Notes: generated from the letters alone by a model not told the origin. 64,000 bases of DNA from Forficula auricularia (GCA_024734495.1 JALMQS010000411.1:1649725-1713724); one strand, 5' to 3'. Positions 9,848 to 20,135 are shown, counted from the first letter of the stretch. Program-made: numbers and translations.

Positions 9848-10932
9848 CACCGATGATCTTCAGATCTATTCCACCTAGGACACGTCGACAGTAGGCTTTC
9901 TGTTGAAAAAATTAACACCGACATTGAATCGATCTCCATGTGGTCTACCGTGAACGGACTGATGCTCAACCCCACGAAGACACAGGCGATTGTATTATCC
10001 TCCCGTGATCAGGGAGTGATTCCTGCGGTGAATGTCTGTGGCACAGACATCCCCTACTCCGAACATGTCAGAGATCTTGGCATAGTCATTAACTCTAGAT
10101 TGACATGGAGTGGCCATGTTAGTCTGATCTGTAAAAGAGTATACGGTTCGTTGTATCCTCTCCGAAAAATGGCCCACGCAACACCTGTCTGGCTGCGCCG
10201 TAGACTTGTTCTCGTATTATTATTACCCCACTTCTTGAATGGAGAGGTCGTCTACTACGGCCTCGACAGCGTTTCTCTCCACAGGTTATCGGTGGCACTT
10301 AATTCGTGCATAAGATACATCTACGACCTGGGCCATATGGATCATGTTTCTGAGAAAGCAGTAGAGGTATTAGGCTTCAGCCTTCCTAACTATCTAAAGT
10401 TTAGGTACCTGAGGTTTGTCCATAGGGTCCTTATATCGGGGTCTCCCTCCTACATGGCGGAACTACTTACCCCTGGTCCTTCAATAAGATCAAGAGCCCT
10501 GGTATGCCCGCGACACCAGACTGCCCTCAGATCGAGGTCATTTGAGATCACAGCCCCACGACTGTGGAACTCAATGCCCTCTGCCCTAAGACAACCATCC
10601 TCTGCTGCCCGCTTTCTGCGTGGACTCACTGAAGCCCTATCATGCTAATGCTATAGCCTCTAACTTATATTTTATATTGTGTAATTTATATTTTGTAATA
10701 TACTTATACTTTGTATTTCTATTTTGTATTTTATATTTTGTATTTTATATTTTGTATTTTTTTACGTTTTGTTCTGTTTCTTGTATTTTTGTATCTAATT
10801 TATATTTCATTTTTCTTTATATTGTTAATCTCTATATTTGTCAGTTTCTTTTTTTCTTTTTTTGATTGTACACTATAAGGGTCTACTCTGACCTATGTAC
10901 ATAACATCATTAATAAATAAAAAAAAAAAAAT
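9848..10932 (+). pseudogene. Jockey-like LINE ORF2 3' part with poly(A) end
   Basis: The start shows TDDLQIYST, corresponding to the YADD-like palm motif and its downstream strand, followed by a TAG stop and a frame shift. The frame 9938-10648 then encodes the thumb and C-terminal region: GLMLNPTKTQAIVLSS, an HVRDLGIVINSRLTW block and LRSRSFEITAPRLWNSMPSA, all standard for jockey-group retrotransposons. The 3' untranslated part is rich in TATTTTGTATTT repeats and ends in an A-run at 10919-10932 after AATAAATAAA. The first two thirds of the element are missing, as is usual for 5'-truncated LINE insertions. The stop and frameshift make it inactive. Base composition is more G+C-rich than the flanks. 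Confidence 0.85.
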
Positions 10933-11600
10933 TATAACTGGTATCAAAGAAAAGTTTAAATGGAAATGAAAATGGGAAGAAATTAGCGAAATGAACGAAT
11001 ATAACCTGGAGGTATGGCTTACATCGAAATGGCTCATTTAATAAACATATTGTAAAACAAAAGTGACTAAGGCTACAAGGACCATCTTTAAGAAATCCCT
11101 AAATGGAGTGCTTGTAAAAGCTGGGGTAAGTAGATACTTGCACTTGTTTGAAAGCTATTTGTTTTGTTTTTTGTTTTTGTATTGACGTAAAGAAAAAAAA
11201 ATATTTTATTTAATTTTTGGTATATTTTTCGTATATTTAGTAAACTACTATTAATTCAACAAAATAATTAAAAATGTCATATAAAGGAAACACCAAATAT
11301 CAAAGGTAACAATTCTATTTCATTCAACAATGTCAATCATTTCAGCTCTTCGTCAAATCAACAAGTTTTTGTTTGAACTTGTACCTAAATATTATTAAAG
11401 ATATCGGCATTATTCAAGAACCTAAGAGCAAGAAGAATTCAGGAATTATACCAATAATTCCTCCTAAAAAATTTAAGTGAAAATATTCCGGTGACTCTGG
11501 TAACTCCAACCAGTACTTGGCAGACAGCCTCGTAACTATCGATATTTTGAATATGATCGATCTATAAATATCATAATGTTGTCGCAGTTTAAGATATTCA
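10933..11600. other. AT-rich non-coding stretch
   Basis: I see no supported gene or repeat between the LINE fragment and the fold-back elements. Confidence 0.4.
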
Positions 11601-11604
11601 GTTC

Positions 11605-11850
11605 ATAGAAAATATTTTGTTTTTTTCCGAGAGTAGCAGATTTGTTGATTCATAAAGAGGTTGTTCTCTGCTTGATGCAAATAAACATATAAATATATAT
11701 TTAAAAAGCAAAGCCCTCGAAACTATAGTCTTGTTATAAATAAACAAAATTTATAATTCCAGCAGAAGACACACTCTTTTATTGTCTACTTCAATATATA
11801 AAAATTCTGCTACTCTCGGCAAAAGCTTTCAATTTTATATTGATAGCGTT
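11605..11850. mobile_element. Rearranged family 2 fold-back element
   Basis: The left part carries, on the minus strand, the tail CTGCTACTCTCGG followed by the GAGGTTGTTCTCTGCTTGATGC block seen at 31215-31345 and 33770-33840. The right part carries the second half of the family 2 hammerhead-like motif (GCCCTCGAAACTATAGTC, 11704-11721) and the complete downstream segment to CTCGGCAAAAGCTTTCAATT. The first box is missing, so the motif is a half. Two related elements are joined here. Confidence 0.5.
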
Positions 11851-11968
11851 TTTCTTTAGGAGACGGACTGGTATAAATATGTAATTGGATGTTGATGAAG
11901 GCAGTCCACGGTGGTTGTAAAAAATAAGACTATAATGGTTTTATTATTTTACATTTATTTGTTAAACC

Positions 11969-12001
11969 GACGTTTCGGAGATTTATTCTCATCTTCTTCA
12001 G
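11969..12001 (-). ncRNA. Hammerhead-like motif, family 4 left arm
   Basis: On the minus strand box CTGAAGA (11995-12001) and box GAAA (11973-11976) are followed directly by C and GTC (11969-11971). The stem between the boxes has mismatches compared with the right arm (GATGAG against CTCC), so this copy is probably weaker. ACC/GGT next to the core would still form stem I. Confidence 0.4.
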
Positions 12002-12140
12002 GGTAACAAAAAGTCAATGAAAGTAGTTCAAATCATAATTACTTCCTGTCTCCTTTGACAATGCCAAAAAAACATTATAAAATTTTTTCATCTCGAATAG
12101 ATCAATTGCTTTTTTCTATTCGAGATGAAAAAATTTTCTA

Positions 12141-13014
12141 ATGTTTTATTTTTATTTTATTCGATATACGGGAGTTATTCCAGTTACAATATACATTTTT
12201 ATACAATAAATCAACAATTTAACAAAACTAAAATACTAATTTATAGTCTTAATTATTTTTATAGAGAAAAGTTTGCGGAATTTAACATAATGTAATGCAT
12301 TTATTTTTATTATAATTATATTATTTCATTTAAATTGAGTAGGTAAACAATTATTTTTATAGAGAAATTTAACAGAACAAAAGTCACATTAATAGATAGA
12401 TAAATAGTACACAGATAGATACATACAAGTGAAGCTAATATAAAGCATGTAATAATATAATACAATCTATTAGACAATTAATCGTAGTGTGAGCAATATC
12501 TTTTGATATCCCTCACACCACATGAAAAGAAGTCCAATTGTGAGGAGTTTGCCTTTAGCATCACTCTATTCAGCCCTGTATTTTTTGAATAATTAGTATT
12601 ACAAATGGGGATAAAAAAGGTTTCGACAATGCGACTGTAATATTGAGGTACTTTGAAATTAATATATTGGAGAATTTCACAACAATCAATCAGACCATTC
12701 AACAGTTTGCGAAGGAATATCAAGTCATTTTGTAGTCTACGGGATGACAAACTTTGGATATTTAGTTCGGTTCTTAAGAGTCTAGAAGAGGGATAGTTAT
12801 ATGGGGTAAGAGAGTTATTAGTTGATGAGAATTTATATGATATAATTTTTTAAAAATTTATTTTGCACTCTTTCAATTTGGTCAATTTGATGTTGGACAT
12901 GCGGTGACCAAATTAAACTGCAGTATTCCAGCTTGCTTCTTACTAGGAAGTTAAATATGATAGTATAGGTCGAATTTTATGTCTGTGAAAAGATACAACA
13001 TTGCACTTTTTGGC
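12141..13014 (-). pseudogene. LINE ORF2 C-terminal fragment with 3' UTR
   Basis: On the minus strand the start encodes RSKLEYCSLIWSPH, a signature of the region after the palm in CR1/jockey-group LINEs. The frame 12478-12750 then encodes DLIFLRKLLNGLIDCCEILQ and the conserved end of the protein. The 3' untranslated region runs to GTATATCGAATAAAATAAAA. A homologous copy with insertions is at 30545-32550 on the plus strand. Frame breaks separate the two coding parts, so it is a dead fragment lying between the arms of the fold-back element. Confidence 0.75.
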
Positions 13015-13081
13015 AGTTTTTTTGGCATTGTCATAGGAGACAGGAAGTAATTATGATTTGAACTACTTTCATTGACTTTTT

Positions 13082-13128
13082 GTTACCCTGAAGAAGGAGA
13101 GAATAAATCTCCGAAACGTCGGTTTAAC
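13082..13128 (+). ncRNA. Hammerhead-like motif, family 4 right arm
   Basis: Box CTGAAGA (13088-13094) is followed by one A, a 5-bp stem GGAGA/TCTCC (13096-13100 with 13108-13112), box GAAA (13113-13116), C, and GTC (13118-13120). Upstream GTTACC pairs with downstream GGTTTAAC as ACC/GGT and GTT/AAC around a TT bulge, giving a stem I adjacent to the core. Stem III is a single C-G pair with no loop, which could only fold as a dimer. Such minimal stem III versions are known from Penelope-like elements. Confidence 0.45.
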
Positions 13129-13471
13129 AAATAAATGTAAAATAATAAAACCATTATAGTCTTATTTTTTTACAACCACCGTGGACTGCCTTCATCAACA
13201 TCCAATTACATATATTTATATATATATACCAAATATAAAATATATTATTATATTATATTATAGCCTTTATTGGTTCCAAGTTATACATTTCTTAGTATAC
13301 AAGTTTCTATTATTAATTTTATAATTTTATCTACAGTAGTTTACAAAAGTTATTATAATAAATATTTACATCTGCATATACATACATATATATTTTATTT
13401 TAATTATTTTATTTTTTTATCAACTTTTACAATTTAAATTTTAACATTTATAATAAGTACTAACTAGTTGG

Positions 13472-15466
13472 TTAGTTTAACTGTGGAACCAGACCCCTTA
13501 GGGCGAAGGCCTCTCCCAGCCTCTTCCATTCATTTCTGTCACGAGCTATTCTTGACCATGTCATTCCTGTGAAACTCGTTATCTCGTCCGCCCATCTTCT
13601 CGATTGACGTCCTCTTTTTCTTTTTTGGTGGGGGTGCCATTCTGTAATTCTTTTTGTCCATCTGTCCTTCATTCTGCAAATGTGTCCCGCCCATTTCCAT
13701 TTGGATAGTCTGATTGTTTTTAATATATTTTCAGACTTAGATAGTTTATATAGTTTTTCGTTAGATATTCTATCGATTTTTCTTATTTTCATTATACTAC
13801 GCAGCATCGCTCTATGGGTAGTTTCTATTTTCTTTTCTAGTTTGGTTGTTAAAGCCCAAGTTTGGGCTCCGTAGATCATTGTTGGTATTACGCACTTATT
13901 TAGTACTTTTATCTTTGATGTTGAATTGATATTATCATTTTTTAAAATGAATTTTAGTTGCCAAAATTTATTCCAGCTCAAGCTGATTCTTCTCTCAATT
14001 TCTTCCTTTGATCTGTTCTGAAAGCTCATTGTTTGGCCTAGGTATATCGTTTTCTCCTTTAATGGAATGGGAGGGTTGGTTATTTGTGATAAAAGATTCT
14101 CGTTTGTCATAATTATTGATTTTTTTGTATTAATTTCGAGGCCTATCTCTTTGCTTCTAAGCAGTAGCTCTTCATACATTTGAATTAGTTGATCCTTCGT
14201 TGGTGCTATTATAATTATATCATCTGCGAAGCGTAAGTTGTTTAGATAATTGCCGTTTATATTTAAACCTTTTTTATCCCAATCAAGCTCCTTAAACATA
14301 CTTTCCAAGACGCAATTAAAAAGAAGGGGTGAGAGGGGATCTCCCTGTCTCACTCCCCTCTTCACCGGGAAGAATGGACCAGGATTATCCATTAGAATTC
14401 TTGCTTGGTTTTCTTTATACATATTTTCTATTATTTGTATATAGCTTCGGTTTATTCCCTGTTTCTTTAGTGCCTCAAATATAGATTTATGACACAGGGA
14501 ATCGAAGGCCTTAGAGAAGTCAATGAATGCCAGATAGATTTGTATTTGATGTTCGTTTGCCTTTTCGATCAGTTGGTTTACCACATGCAGATGGTCAATT
14601 GTGGAGAATCCCGATCTGAACCCTGCCTGGTCTATCGGCTGATTAAAATCTATGGTTTGTCTAATTCTGTTTTGGATTATTTTTGAAAATATTTTTCCTA
14701 CGTTGCTTGATATAGTCAGTGGTCTATAATTATTTATATCCTTCGAATTTCCCTTCTTTAACATTATCATTATATTAGCTTTCTTCCACTGGTTAGGTAT
14801 TATTTTTGTTTCGAAAATGTTGTTAAATATTTTCATTAATGGTTTTTTAATATCATTTTTAAGCAATTTTAATGTTTCATTTCTTAAGCCGTCTAAGCCT
14901 GGTGTTTTTCCTTTTTTTAAGTTTTTCAAAACTTGTTCTATTTCACTTTCAATTATTTTTGGTATTTCTTCCACCTCACTTATATTTTCCTGTTTCACTA
15001 TTTCATGTTGAGCTTTATTTTCTTTATATAGATTTCTATAGAAATCAGTAGCTATTTTTGCTATGTTAATACGATTATATTCATTTAAGTTTTTAGTATT
15101 TTTCATACTTGTTATTAAAGAATTTCCAGAAGATAGCGATTTTTTAATTTCTTTTATTGAATTATGTGGTACTATTAAAGAGTCAATTATTTTATTATTA
15201 TAAGTTTTCAAATCATTTTTAATGTTATATTTCACCAGTTTGCAAATTATATTATGTTCTATTTTACTTTTTATATCGATTCTCTTTTTTTTTAGTTGAT
15301 TCCTTTTCAAAATGAGCATTTTGGTTTTTTCTGATAATTTTGAAGGTTTATCATTTTTTCTTGAGAGTTTGTTCTGAATTTGTTTAATACTTTTTTCCAT
15401 TTCATCATATTGTTTTTGTATTTCGAATTTGTTTGCCATATCAATGTCTTTAATTTGATTAATCAT
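13472..15466 (-). CDS. LINE ORF2, reverse transcriptase part
   Basis: The product is 664 residues. The first ~130 are lysine-rich linker. Reverse-transcriptase motifs follow: GKTPGLDGLRNE (~185), YRPLTISS (~247), QAGFRSGFSTIDHL (~280), AFIDFSKAFDSL (~313, first catalytic Asp), RGVRQGDPLSPLLF (~370), and FADDIIII (~413, catalytic Asp pair). The C-terminus (GRQSRRWADEITSFTGMTW and ARDRNEWKRLGEAF) is typical of RTE-type elements. In frame, the coding continues upstream of the first ATG through NPNWNKNLFIDTQQDK, overlapping the endonuclease end, so the present start is not the real one. All catalytic residues are kept. The only damage seen is the upstream frameshift. Confidence 0.88.
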   Translation of the reverse strand: MINQIKDIDMANKFEIQKQYDEMEKSIKQIQNKLSRKNDKPSKLSEKTKMLILKRNQLKKKRIDIKSKIEHNIICKLVKYNIKNDLKTYNNKIIDSLIVPHNSIKEIKKSLSSGNSLITSMKNTKNLNEYNRINIAKIATDFYRNLYKENKAQHEIVKQENISEVEEIPKIIESEIEQVLKNLKKGKTPGLDGLRNETLKLLKNDIKKPLMKIFNNIFETKIIPNQWKKANIMIMLKKGNSKDINNYRPLTISSNVGKIFSKIIQNRIRQTIDFNQPIDQAGFRSGFSTIDHLHVVNQLIEKANEHQIQIYLAFIDFSKAFDSLCHKSIFEALKKQGINRSYIQIIENMYKENQARILMDNPGPFFPVKRGVRQGDPLSPLLFNCVLESMFKELDWDKKGLNINGNYLNNLRFADDIIIIAPTKDQLIQMYEELLLRSKEIGLEINTKKSIIMTNENLLSQITNPPIPLKEKTIYLGQTMSFQNRSKEEIERRISLSWNKFWQLKFILKNDNINSTSKIKVLNKCVIPTMIYGAQTWALTTKLEKKIETTHRAMLRSIMKIRKIDRISNEKLYKLSKSENILKTIRLSKWKWAGHICRMKDRWTKRITEWHPHQKRKRGRQSRRWADEITSFTGMTWSRIARDRNEWKRLGEAFALRGLVPQLN

Positions 15467-15501
15467 TTCCAGAGTTTCCTCATCCTTATCCTGTTGCGTA
15501 T

Positions 15502-16590
15502 CTATAAATAAGTTTTTGTTCCAATTAGGATTAGGTCTTTTTCGAGGGAAAGAGAAGATATTTCTATTTTTAATAATCGATGGTCTGTTTCATATGGGAA
15601 TTTGTTGAGAACTTCGAATTTATTTATCAAATTTATGTGTGGAGTTAGAATATAGTCTATTTGCGTTTTGTATTTGACATTTGGTGCAGCCCAAGTCCAT
15701 TTTTTCCCTGCTCGTTTTTTATAGAAGGAATTTACAATTTTAAGATTGTTTTCCTGGCAAAAATGTATCATTCTGGTGCCTCTTTCATTCCTTTTTCCAA
15801 ATCTGTATGGTCCCATAATTTTATTTTCATCTATTAAACCTTCTCCTATTTGACTATTGAAATCTCCCATTATTATTAGTTTATTTTTGTAGTTTGGAGG
15901 GTTTAAATTTATTGTTTCTTTTAGTAGTGAGTAAAAATCTTCGACGTTTTTCTCTTCAGAGTCATTTGTGGGTGCGTAGACCTGGATTATTGTAATTTCT
16001 CCATCTTTTTTGTAGGCAATTTTTAGTAGTCCTATCCTTTCAGAAATACCTCTAAATTCTGTAATGTTTTTTTCCCATGTGTTTTTTATTAGGAAGCCTA
16101 TCCCTTTATGTCCCTGTGTTTCGCCCATATAGCAAAAAAGATATCCGCTTTTTCTTCTAATTATTTTCTCTCCCAATCTTCTCACCTCACTCACTCCTAG
16201 TATATCTATATCGCTCGTGTTCATAGCATTTTCCAATTCTTCAAGTCTTTCTTCGTCTTTCAGTGTTCTTACATTTAAGGTTGCTATATTTAGTTTGTTA
16301 TTATTGTTTTTATTCTTCTCTTTTTTCCTTTTATGATTTTTATCTTCATTGATTATAGTTTTTTTGACTTCATCTAGCCTTTTGTTGTTTTTATTATTGC
16401 TCTTTGACGTCAAATTAGTTTCCACTCTTTTATTTTTGTTTTCGACATATATAGTTTTAACATTGTTATCTGGGAGGTTTTGGTCGTAATAGCCCGAGGT
16501 GACCAGTCTTCCTGGGCTATGGGTTGGTTCGAGGTTGGTTTTTTGAATCTGGTATTTTTTGTATATCGCCTGAGTTCCACAGTCTATTTC
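15502..16590 (-). CDS. LINE ORF2, endonuclease part
   Basis: The frame is open from the TAG of ORF1 to a stop at 15502. The recognisable protein of about 307 residues begins near 16425 at a GTG codon, and there is no ATG before the catalytic region. Motifs of the AP-type endonuclease follow in order: IATLNVRTL (metal/active site), DILGVSEVRR (catalytic Glu), IIQVYAPTND, IIMGDFNSQIGEG (Asp/Asn), KWTWAAPNVKYKTQIDYIL and ETDHRLLKIE (catalytic His). The enzyme would nick target DNA to prime reverse transcription. The C-terminus is reached in a different frame from the reverse transcriptase, with the switch near the T5 run at 15538-15542. The two were therefore one polyprotein. Confidence 0.85.
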   Translation of the reverse strand, partial: EIDCGTQAIYKKYQIQKTNLEPTHSPGRLVTSGYYDQNLPDNNVKTIYVENKNKRVETNLTSKSNNKNNKRLDEVKKTIINEDKNHKRKKEKNKNNNNKLNIATLNVRTLKDEERLEELENAMNTSDIDILGVSEVRRLGEKIIRRKSGYLFCYMGETQGHKGIGFLIKNTWEKNITEFRGISERIGLLKIAYKKDGEITIIQVYAPTNDSEEKNVEDFYSLLKETINLNPPNYKNKLIIMGDFNSQIGEGLIDENKIMGPYRFGKRNERGTRMIHFCQENNLKIVNSFYKKRAGKKWTWAAPNVKYKTQIDYILTPHINLINKFEVLNKFPYETDHRLLKIEISSLSLEKDLILIGTKTYL

Positions 16591-17334
16591 CTATTCTTGG
16601 TCTACCGAATTCGACAGGTTTCCCATAGATCCGCTTTTTCCATTTAGGAATTCAGTCATTTTCATTCTTTCATTTATGAATTGTTTGTTATTATTGGTTT
16701 TCAATTTTTTCCCTTTAACAGTTTGTGGTGTTGTTACTGGATCTATTGGGGAGTTGTCATCTCTTCTTCTTTTGATTGAATCCTTTATTATTAGTTGGTC
16801 GTGTTTTATAATGGCATATTTTCCACTTTCCCTGGCCTTGATTAATTGAGGTATTAGTTTTCTACGGGTTTCTAGCTCTTCTTTTGTAAAATCCTCAGTT
16901 ATGTATTGCTGAGAGCCGTTTAAGCTCCTTTTATTCCTCAAGATTTTGGTTTTTATTCTCACTGTAGTTAGAGCTATTAGAATTGGCCTTATTTTACTCT
17001 GTTGAGGTCTGCCAAGCCTTTTGATTTCGTCTACATGACTTATATCGAATTCCTTAAAGACTTTTTTATTTATCAATTCTATAACATTATTTTCCAGCGA
17101 ATCTATATCTTTTTCCATTTCCGGCAAACCGAACAGAATTATGTTCTTCAGCCTCTGCTGTTTTTGCATTGTGTCTACTTTCACTTCTACACTCTCGATT
17201 CTATTATCGTGTTTCATTAGTATATTCTTAGTTTCTTCCAATTTTTTAGAAATATGGGAGATTTCAGATCTTATTTCATCCTTTATCTCTTCCTTCCAAG
17301 CTTTTAAAATCTCTATCAATTCTTCTTTATTCAT
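16591..17334 (-). CDS. LINE ORF1: coiled-coil nucleic-acid-binding protein
   Basis: The product is 247 residues and starts with ATG. Residues about 5-65 are a charged heptad-like coiled coil (KEELIEILKAWKEEIKDEIR onward), suggesting multimerisation. Residues about 65-150 resemble the RRM-like core of L1-type ORF1 proteins (KNIILFGLPEMEKD, then DISHVDEIKRLGR). About 150-200 matches the basic C-terminal part (TKEELETRRKLIPQLIKARE). The last 50 residues are lysine-rich. Such proteins bind LINE RNA in the ribonucleoprotein. It ends at a single TAG (16591-16593), after which the same frame stays open into the endonuclease. No internal break is seen. Confidence 0.8.
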   Translation of the reverse strand: MNKEELIEILKAWKEEIKDEIRSEISHISKKLEETKNILMKHDNRIESVEVKVDTMQKQQRLKNIILFGLPEMEKDIDSLENNVIELINKKVFKEFDISHVDEIKRLGRPQQSKIRPILIALTTVRIKTKILRNKRSLNGSQQYITEDFTKEELETRRKLIPQLIKARESGKYAIIKHDQLIIKDSIKRRRDDNSPIDPVTTPQTVKGKKLKTNNNKQFINERMKMTEFLNGKSGSMGNLSNSVDQE

Positions 17335-17460
17335 TTTTGCAATATAGATTATAATATATTGATATATTTACTCACTTTTCTATTTCTTCGACTCTGAACT
17401 CGGAGCTAATCCCATGCGATGTGCACTGTTCAAAGGTTCGCACTCAACTCCCAAATATAT

Positions 17461-17575
17461 ACATTTACTTAATTTATTTGTTAGAGACTATAGTTTAGAA
17501 GGTTTGACCTTCATCATCAATCTTTTTTTAATTAGAAACGAAGCGAAACTATAGTCTCCCAACAATTAAATTATA
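17461..17575. mobile_element. Small fold-back remnant with family 2-like motif
   Basis: On the minus strand there is TTGATGATGAAGG, a stem AAGGT/ACCTT, TAAACTATAGTC and AACAAATAAATTAAG. The plus strand carries GCGAAACTATAGTCTCCC at 17537-17554. Both are decayed versions of the GAAACTATAGTC half of the family 2 motif, arranged as an inverted pair. Both core boxes are mutated. Confidence 0.45.
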
Positions 17576-18959
17576 TATATAAAACTCAACCCGGTCTTCC
17601 AATGTTAATAAGTTCCTCCTGTTGTACTCAATGTATATAATGTATTAATTTTCCCTAAAAAGAAACTAACTCGCCTTATACAGTAAAACTTTATTGGTAC
17701 TAACCCTAAATTTTCTTCTTTTTTAAAAGTAAATATAAAAATACAAGTTAAACATAAACTCATAATAAACCTAGCTTGATTAGGAGATAAATACTCTTCT
17801 TGTTTGTCATGGTTCATTTGGTGTTGAACAACTTTGTTTTCTAATAAAAGTTTTATGAATCTTTAGGGATAGAAAACTCCTTTGGATAATTAGACAGTTT
17901 TCTCTACTCTCTTGTTTTCAAAATTAAACTTTTTCTCTCTATGCATATATGTATATAGTATATTTATATGCATGTTTTTTGAATGAATTATATAAAAGAA
18001 AATAACAAGAACAAAATAACCACGAAGCGATAAAAAGATTTATTTTCATTTTATACGATACATAGGTAGATAGACAGTCGAATTTGGAATTTCCACTGAT
18101 TGGGTCTCTAGTAGTCGAGGCTAGCTGAATATATACCTATATGTATATAAAGAGGAAAATAAAATATCTAAAAAAACTCAATAAATGAAAATATTTTTAT
18201 ATTGGTTGTATTGTATTTTTATTTGTATCTGTTTCTCATAAAATGGTAGGAATTTCATTTCATTTTTACAAAAAAAAAAAGTTGATTGAAATTCAACTAC
18301 CTATATATAACCTATAGAGTGGAAGAGATAGAGGTGGAAATAAAGTGAAAGGAAATACTGAGAAATGGGGTTAAAAGGTAAATAATAATAGAATTGTTTA
18401 ATCGATTAAAAATTGTGGAATGTAAAATAAATAATTATAATTATTTTTGAATTATATAGATTGAATATGAAAATTTTTGTACAATTATATAAAAGGAAAA
18501 AATAATTTTAAAACGGTCCATGGCCTGAAAGTTAGCCGGAAACATATCTAACCAAAAAGGATTTCTTCAAAAATACAAGTTTTTTAATTAAATAGATTGA
18601 ATTAAAGAATAAGAAAATCAATGTATACATGACAATTTCTAATACCCCGAAAGAATATTCACTTTGGATTAAATGTTCGAATTGCCACCAAATGTAAAAT
18701 TTATTAAAAAAAGGCTGAACTTCAAAAATGTAGTCTCGACTATTTGGAAGTAACGTTAAAACTTTTGAACAGCCGGTACGCTTCTTCGTAAATTTTAAAG
18801 ATTTGTAACTTTATTTGTCAAGGAACAGTTTGAGCTATAAAGCTGAAACTTTGCACCTGACTAATAATCCAAACATTTAAACCAAATTTCAGCTCATTGG
18901 CTGCAAGCATACAAGCTAAGTCTCGTTTTAAATATTGGATTTTTTTCTGAATTTTAGTA
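17576..18959. other. AT-rich non-coding stretch
   Basis: No gene is supported. The part around 18780-18960 reads like an old repeat (CAAACATTTAAACCAAATTT), but I cannot classify it. Confidence 0.4.
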
Positions 18960-20133
18960 CAGTAGAACCTCGCTATTCGTACACAATTCGTTCTAGCAGG
19001 CAGTTCGAATGGCGATTTGTAGCCTAATGGCGAATCATTTTTTCACATAAGATATAATGTAAATTGCATTAATCGGTTCCAAAGTCTTTATCTAAACTAA
19101 TGAGTTGAACAGTAGAAGTAAAAAATGTATAATTGTATAATTCTTTAATACGATTTTTATTATTTAAACTCTACTTACATATTAGAATTCCCTCATTACT
19201 TTCTATATTAAAAACGTTAGATGATTTTTCCCTTGATTCTTTTTTTCTGTCTTTTTGGTCCTTTACATATTAAAACGATAGCCAATGTTGTTTGTTTTTG
19301 TCTTTTTTTTAGAATCCTCCTAAAATGCTCAATCACATTGTCGCTAAATAAGTTAACGCTTCTATTCGCCACAGCTGTGTTTGGATGCCATTTTTAGGCA
19401 ATGTATTCTATATTTTCCCAATGGTGACACAATTCTTTAATTTCCTTACTTGAAATGTTTTCCTCTACCTCTGAAGACACATCTTTAATCACTTCCTGCT
19501 GTTCTCTGTAGTTCTTGAAGTTCTTCAGTTGTCAACTCATTTCGATGATCTTCAATCAACTCCTCCACATCATCATTGTTTACGTCCAAACCCATGGATT
19601 TTCCCAGGGACACAATTTCATTCACTACAACAGCTTCCGTGGCAGTGTCTTCTAAGTCTTTCAGTGCCACACAGTCTGGCCATAGATTTCTCCAGGAGGA
19701 TTTCAGTGTCCTCAAAGAAACTTCATCCCAGGCTTTGTCTATTATTCTCAAGCAATGGAGGATATTAAAATGGTTCTTTCAAAAGTCTCTGAGGGTGAGT
19801 TCTGTGTCAGAGGTCACTTCGAAACATCTTTGAAACAGTGCTTTTGTATAAAGTTTTTTGAAGTTTGAAGTTACCTGCTGATCCATGGGCTGGATAAGTG
19901 AAGTGGTGTTAGGGGGCAAAAATCTCACTTGAATAAAACTGTATTCACCAGTCAGATCTTCCTCCAAACCTGGAGGGTGAGCAGGAGCGTTGTCCAGTAC
20001 CGGTGCAAAGTTGCGCTCAGTGGCGCATGCGTGCACGCAGTCCGAATCGCGAAAAAGTGTACGAATGGCGATTTAAATTTTACTTGAAAAAGTTATACGA
20101 ATAGAGAGGCGGACGAATAGCGGAGTTCCACTG
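18960..20133 (-). mobile_element. Tigger/pogo-like DNA transposon, internally deleted
   Basis: The ends are CAGTAGAACCTCGCTATTCG (18960) and, on the other strand, CAGTGGAACTCCGCTATTCG, with TA on both sides (18958-18959 and 20134-20135). This is the classic Tigger terminus and pogo-group TA duplication. Transcription of the transposase is from the right end. The 5' half of the gene is missing: the 5' untranslated end runs directly into the second catalytic region. Confidence 0.85.
19485..20036 (-). pseudogene. Tigger-like transposase, C-terminal part with a stop
   Basis: The frame opens with VLDNAPAHPPGLEEDL (second catalytic Asp of the DDE/D domain) and continues through FLPPNTTSLIQPMDQQ (third Asp) and NFKKLYTKALFQRCFEV. 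A TGA at 19779-19781 replaces the tryptophan expected in LTLRDFW. The same frame then continues as KNHFNILHC...RIIDKAWDEVSLRTLKSS to the Asp/Glu-rich C-terminus, ending at 19485. The helix-turn-helix and CENP-B-type DNA-binding domains and the first catalytic Asp are deleted, so it is inactive. Confidence 0.85.
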
Positions 20134-20135
20134 TA

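Larger units (their letters stand above)
11879..13211. mobile_element. Large fold-back element (family 4) with LINE fragment in its centre
   Basis: Inverted arms 11879-12075 and 13016-13211 (about 195 bp, high identity) begin ATGTAATTGGATGTTGATG and end in the reverse complement. Each arm carries a hammerhead-like motif. The ~940 bp between them holds a LINE 3' fragment (12141-13014) and a small hairpin (12080-12138). A related single arm stands at 52218-52340. The plus/minus layout resembles inverted dimers of retroelements with ribozyme-bearing termini. Confidence 0.65.
13225..17430 (-). mobile_element. RTE-like non-LTR retrotransposon, nearly full length
   Basis: The minus strand reads, in order, a short 5' untranslated part (about 17335-17430), ORF1 (to 16591), endonuclease (to 15502) and reverse transcriptase (to 13472). 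The A+T-rich 3' part contains CCAATAAAGGC and ends in a TATAATATAATA microsatellite near 13230. This order, the apurinic-type endonuclease and a microsatellite 3' end fit the RTE clade. The two visible defects are one stop between ORF1 and ORF2 (which may be natural) and one frameshift near 15540. By its completeness it is the youngest LINE in the window. Exact ends and target-site duplication were not resolved. Confidence 0.85.

Noticed and set aside
14250..14686. Plus-strand open frames opposite the LINE reverse transcriptase
   Set aside because: They are antisense shadows of the minus-strand coding sequence.
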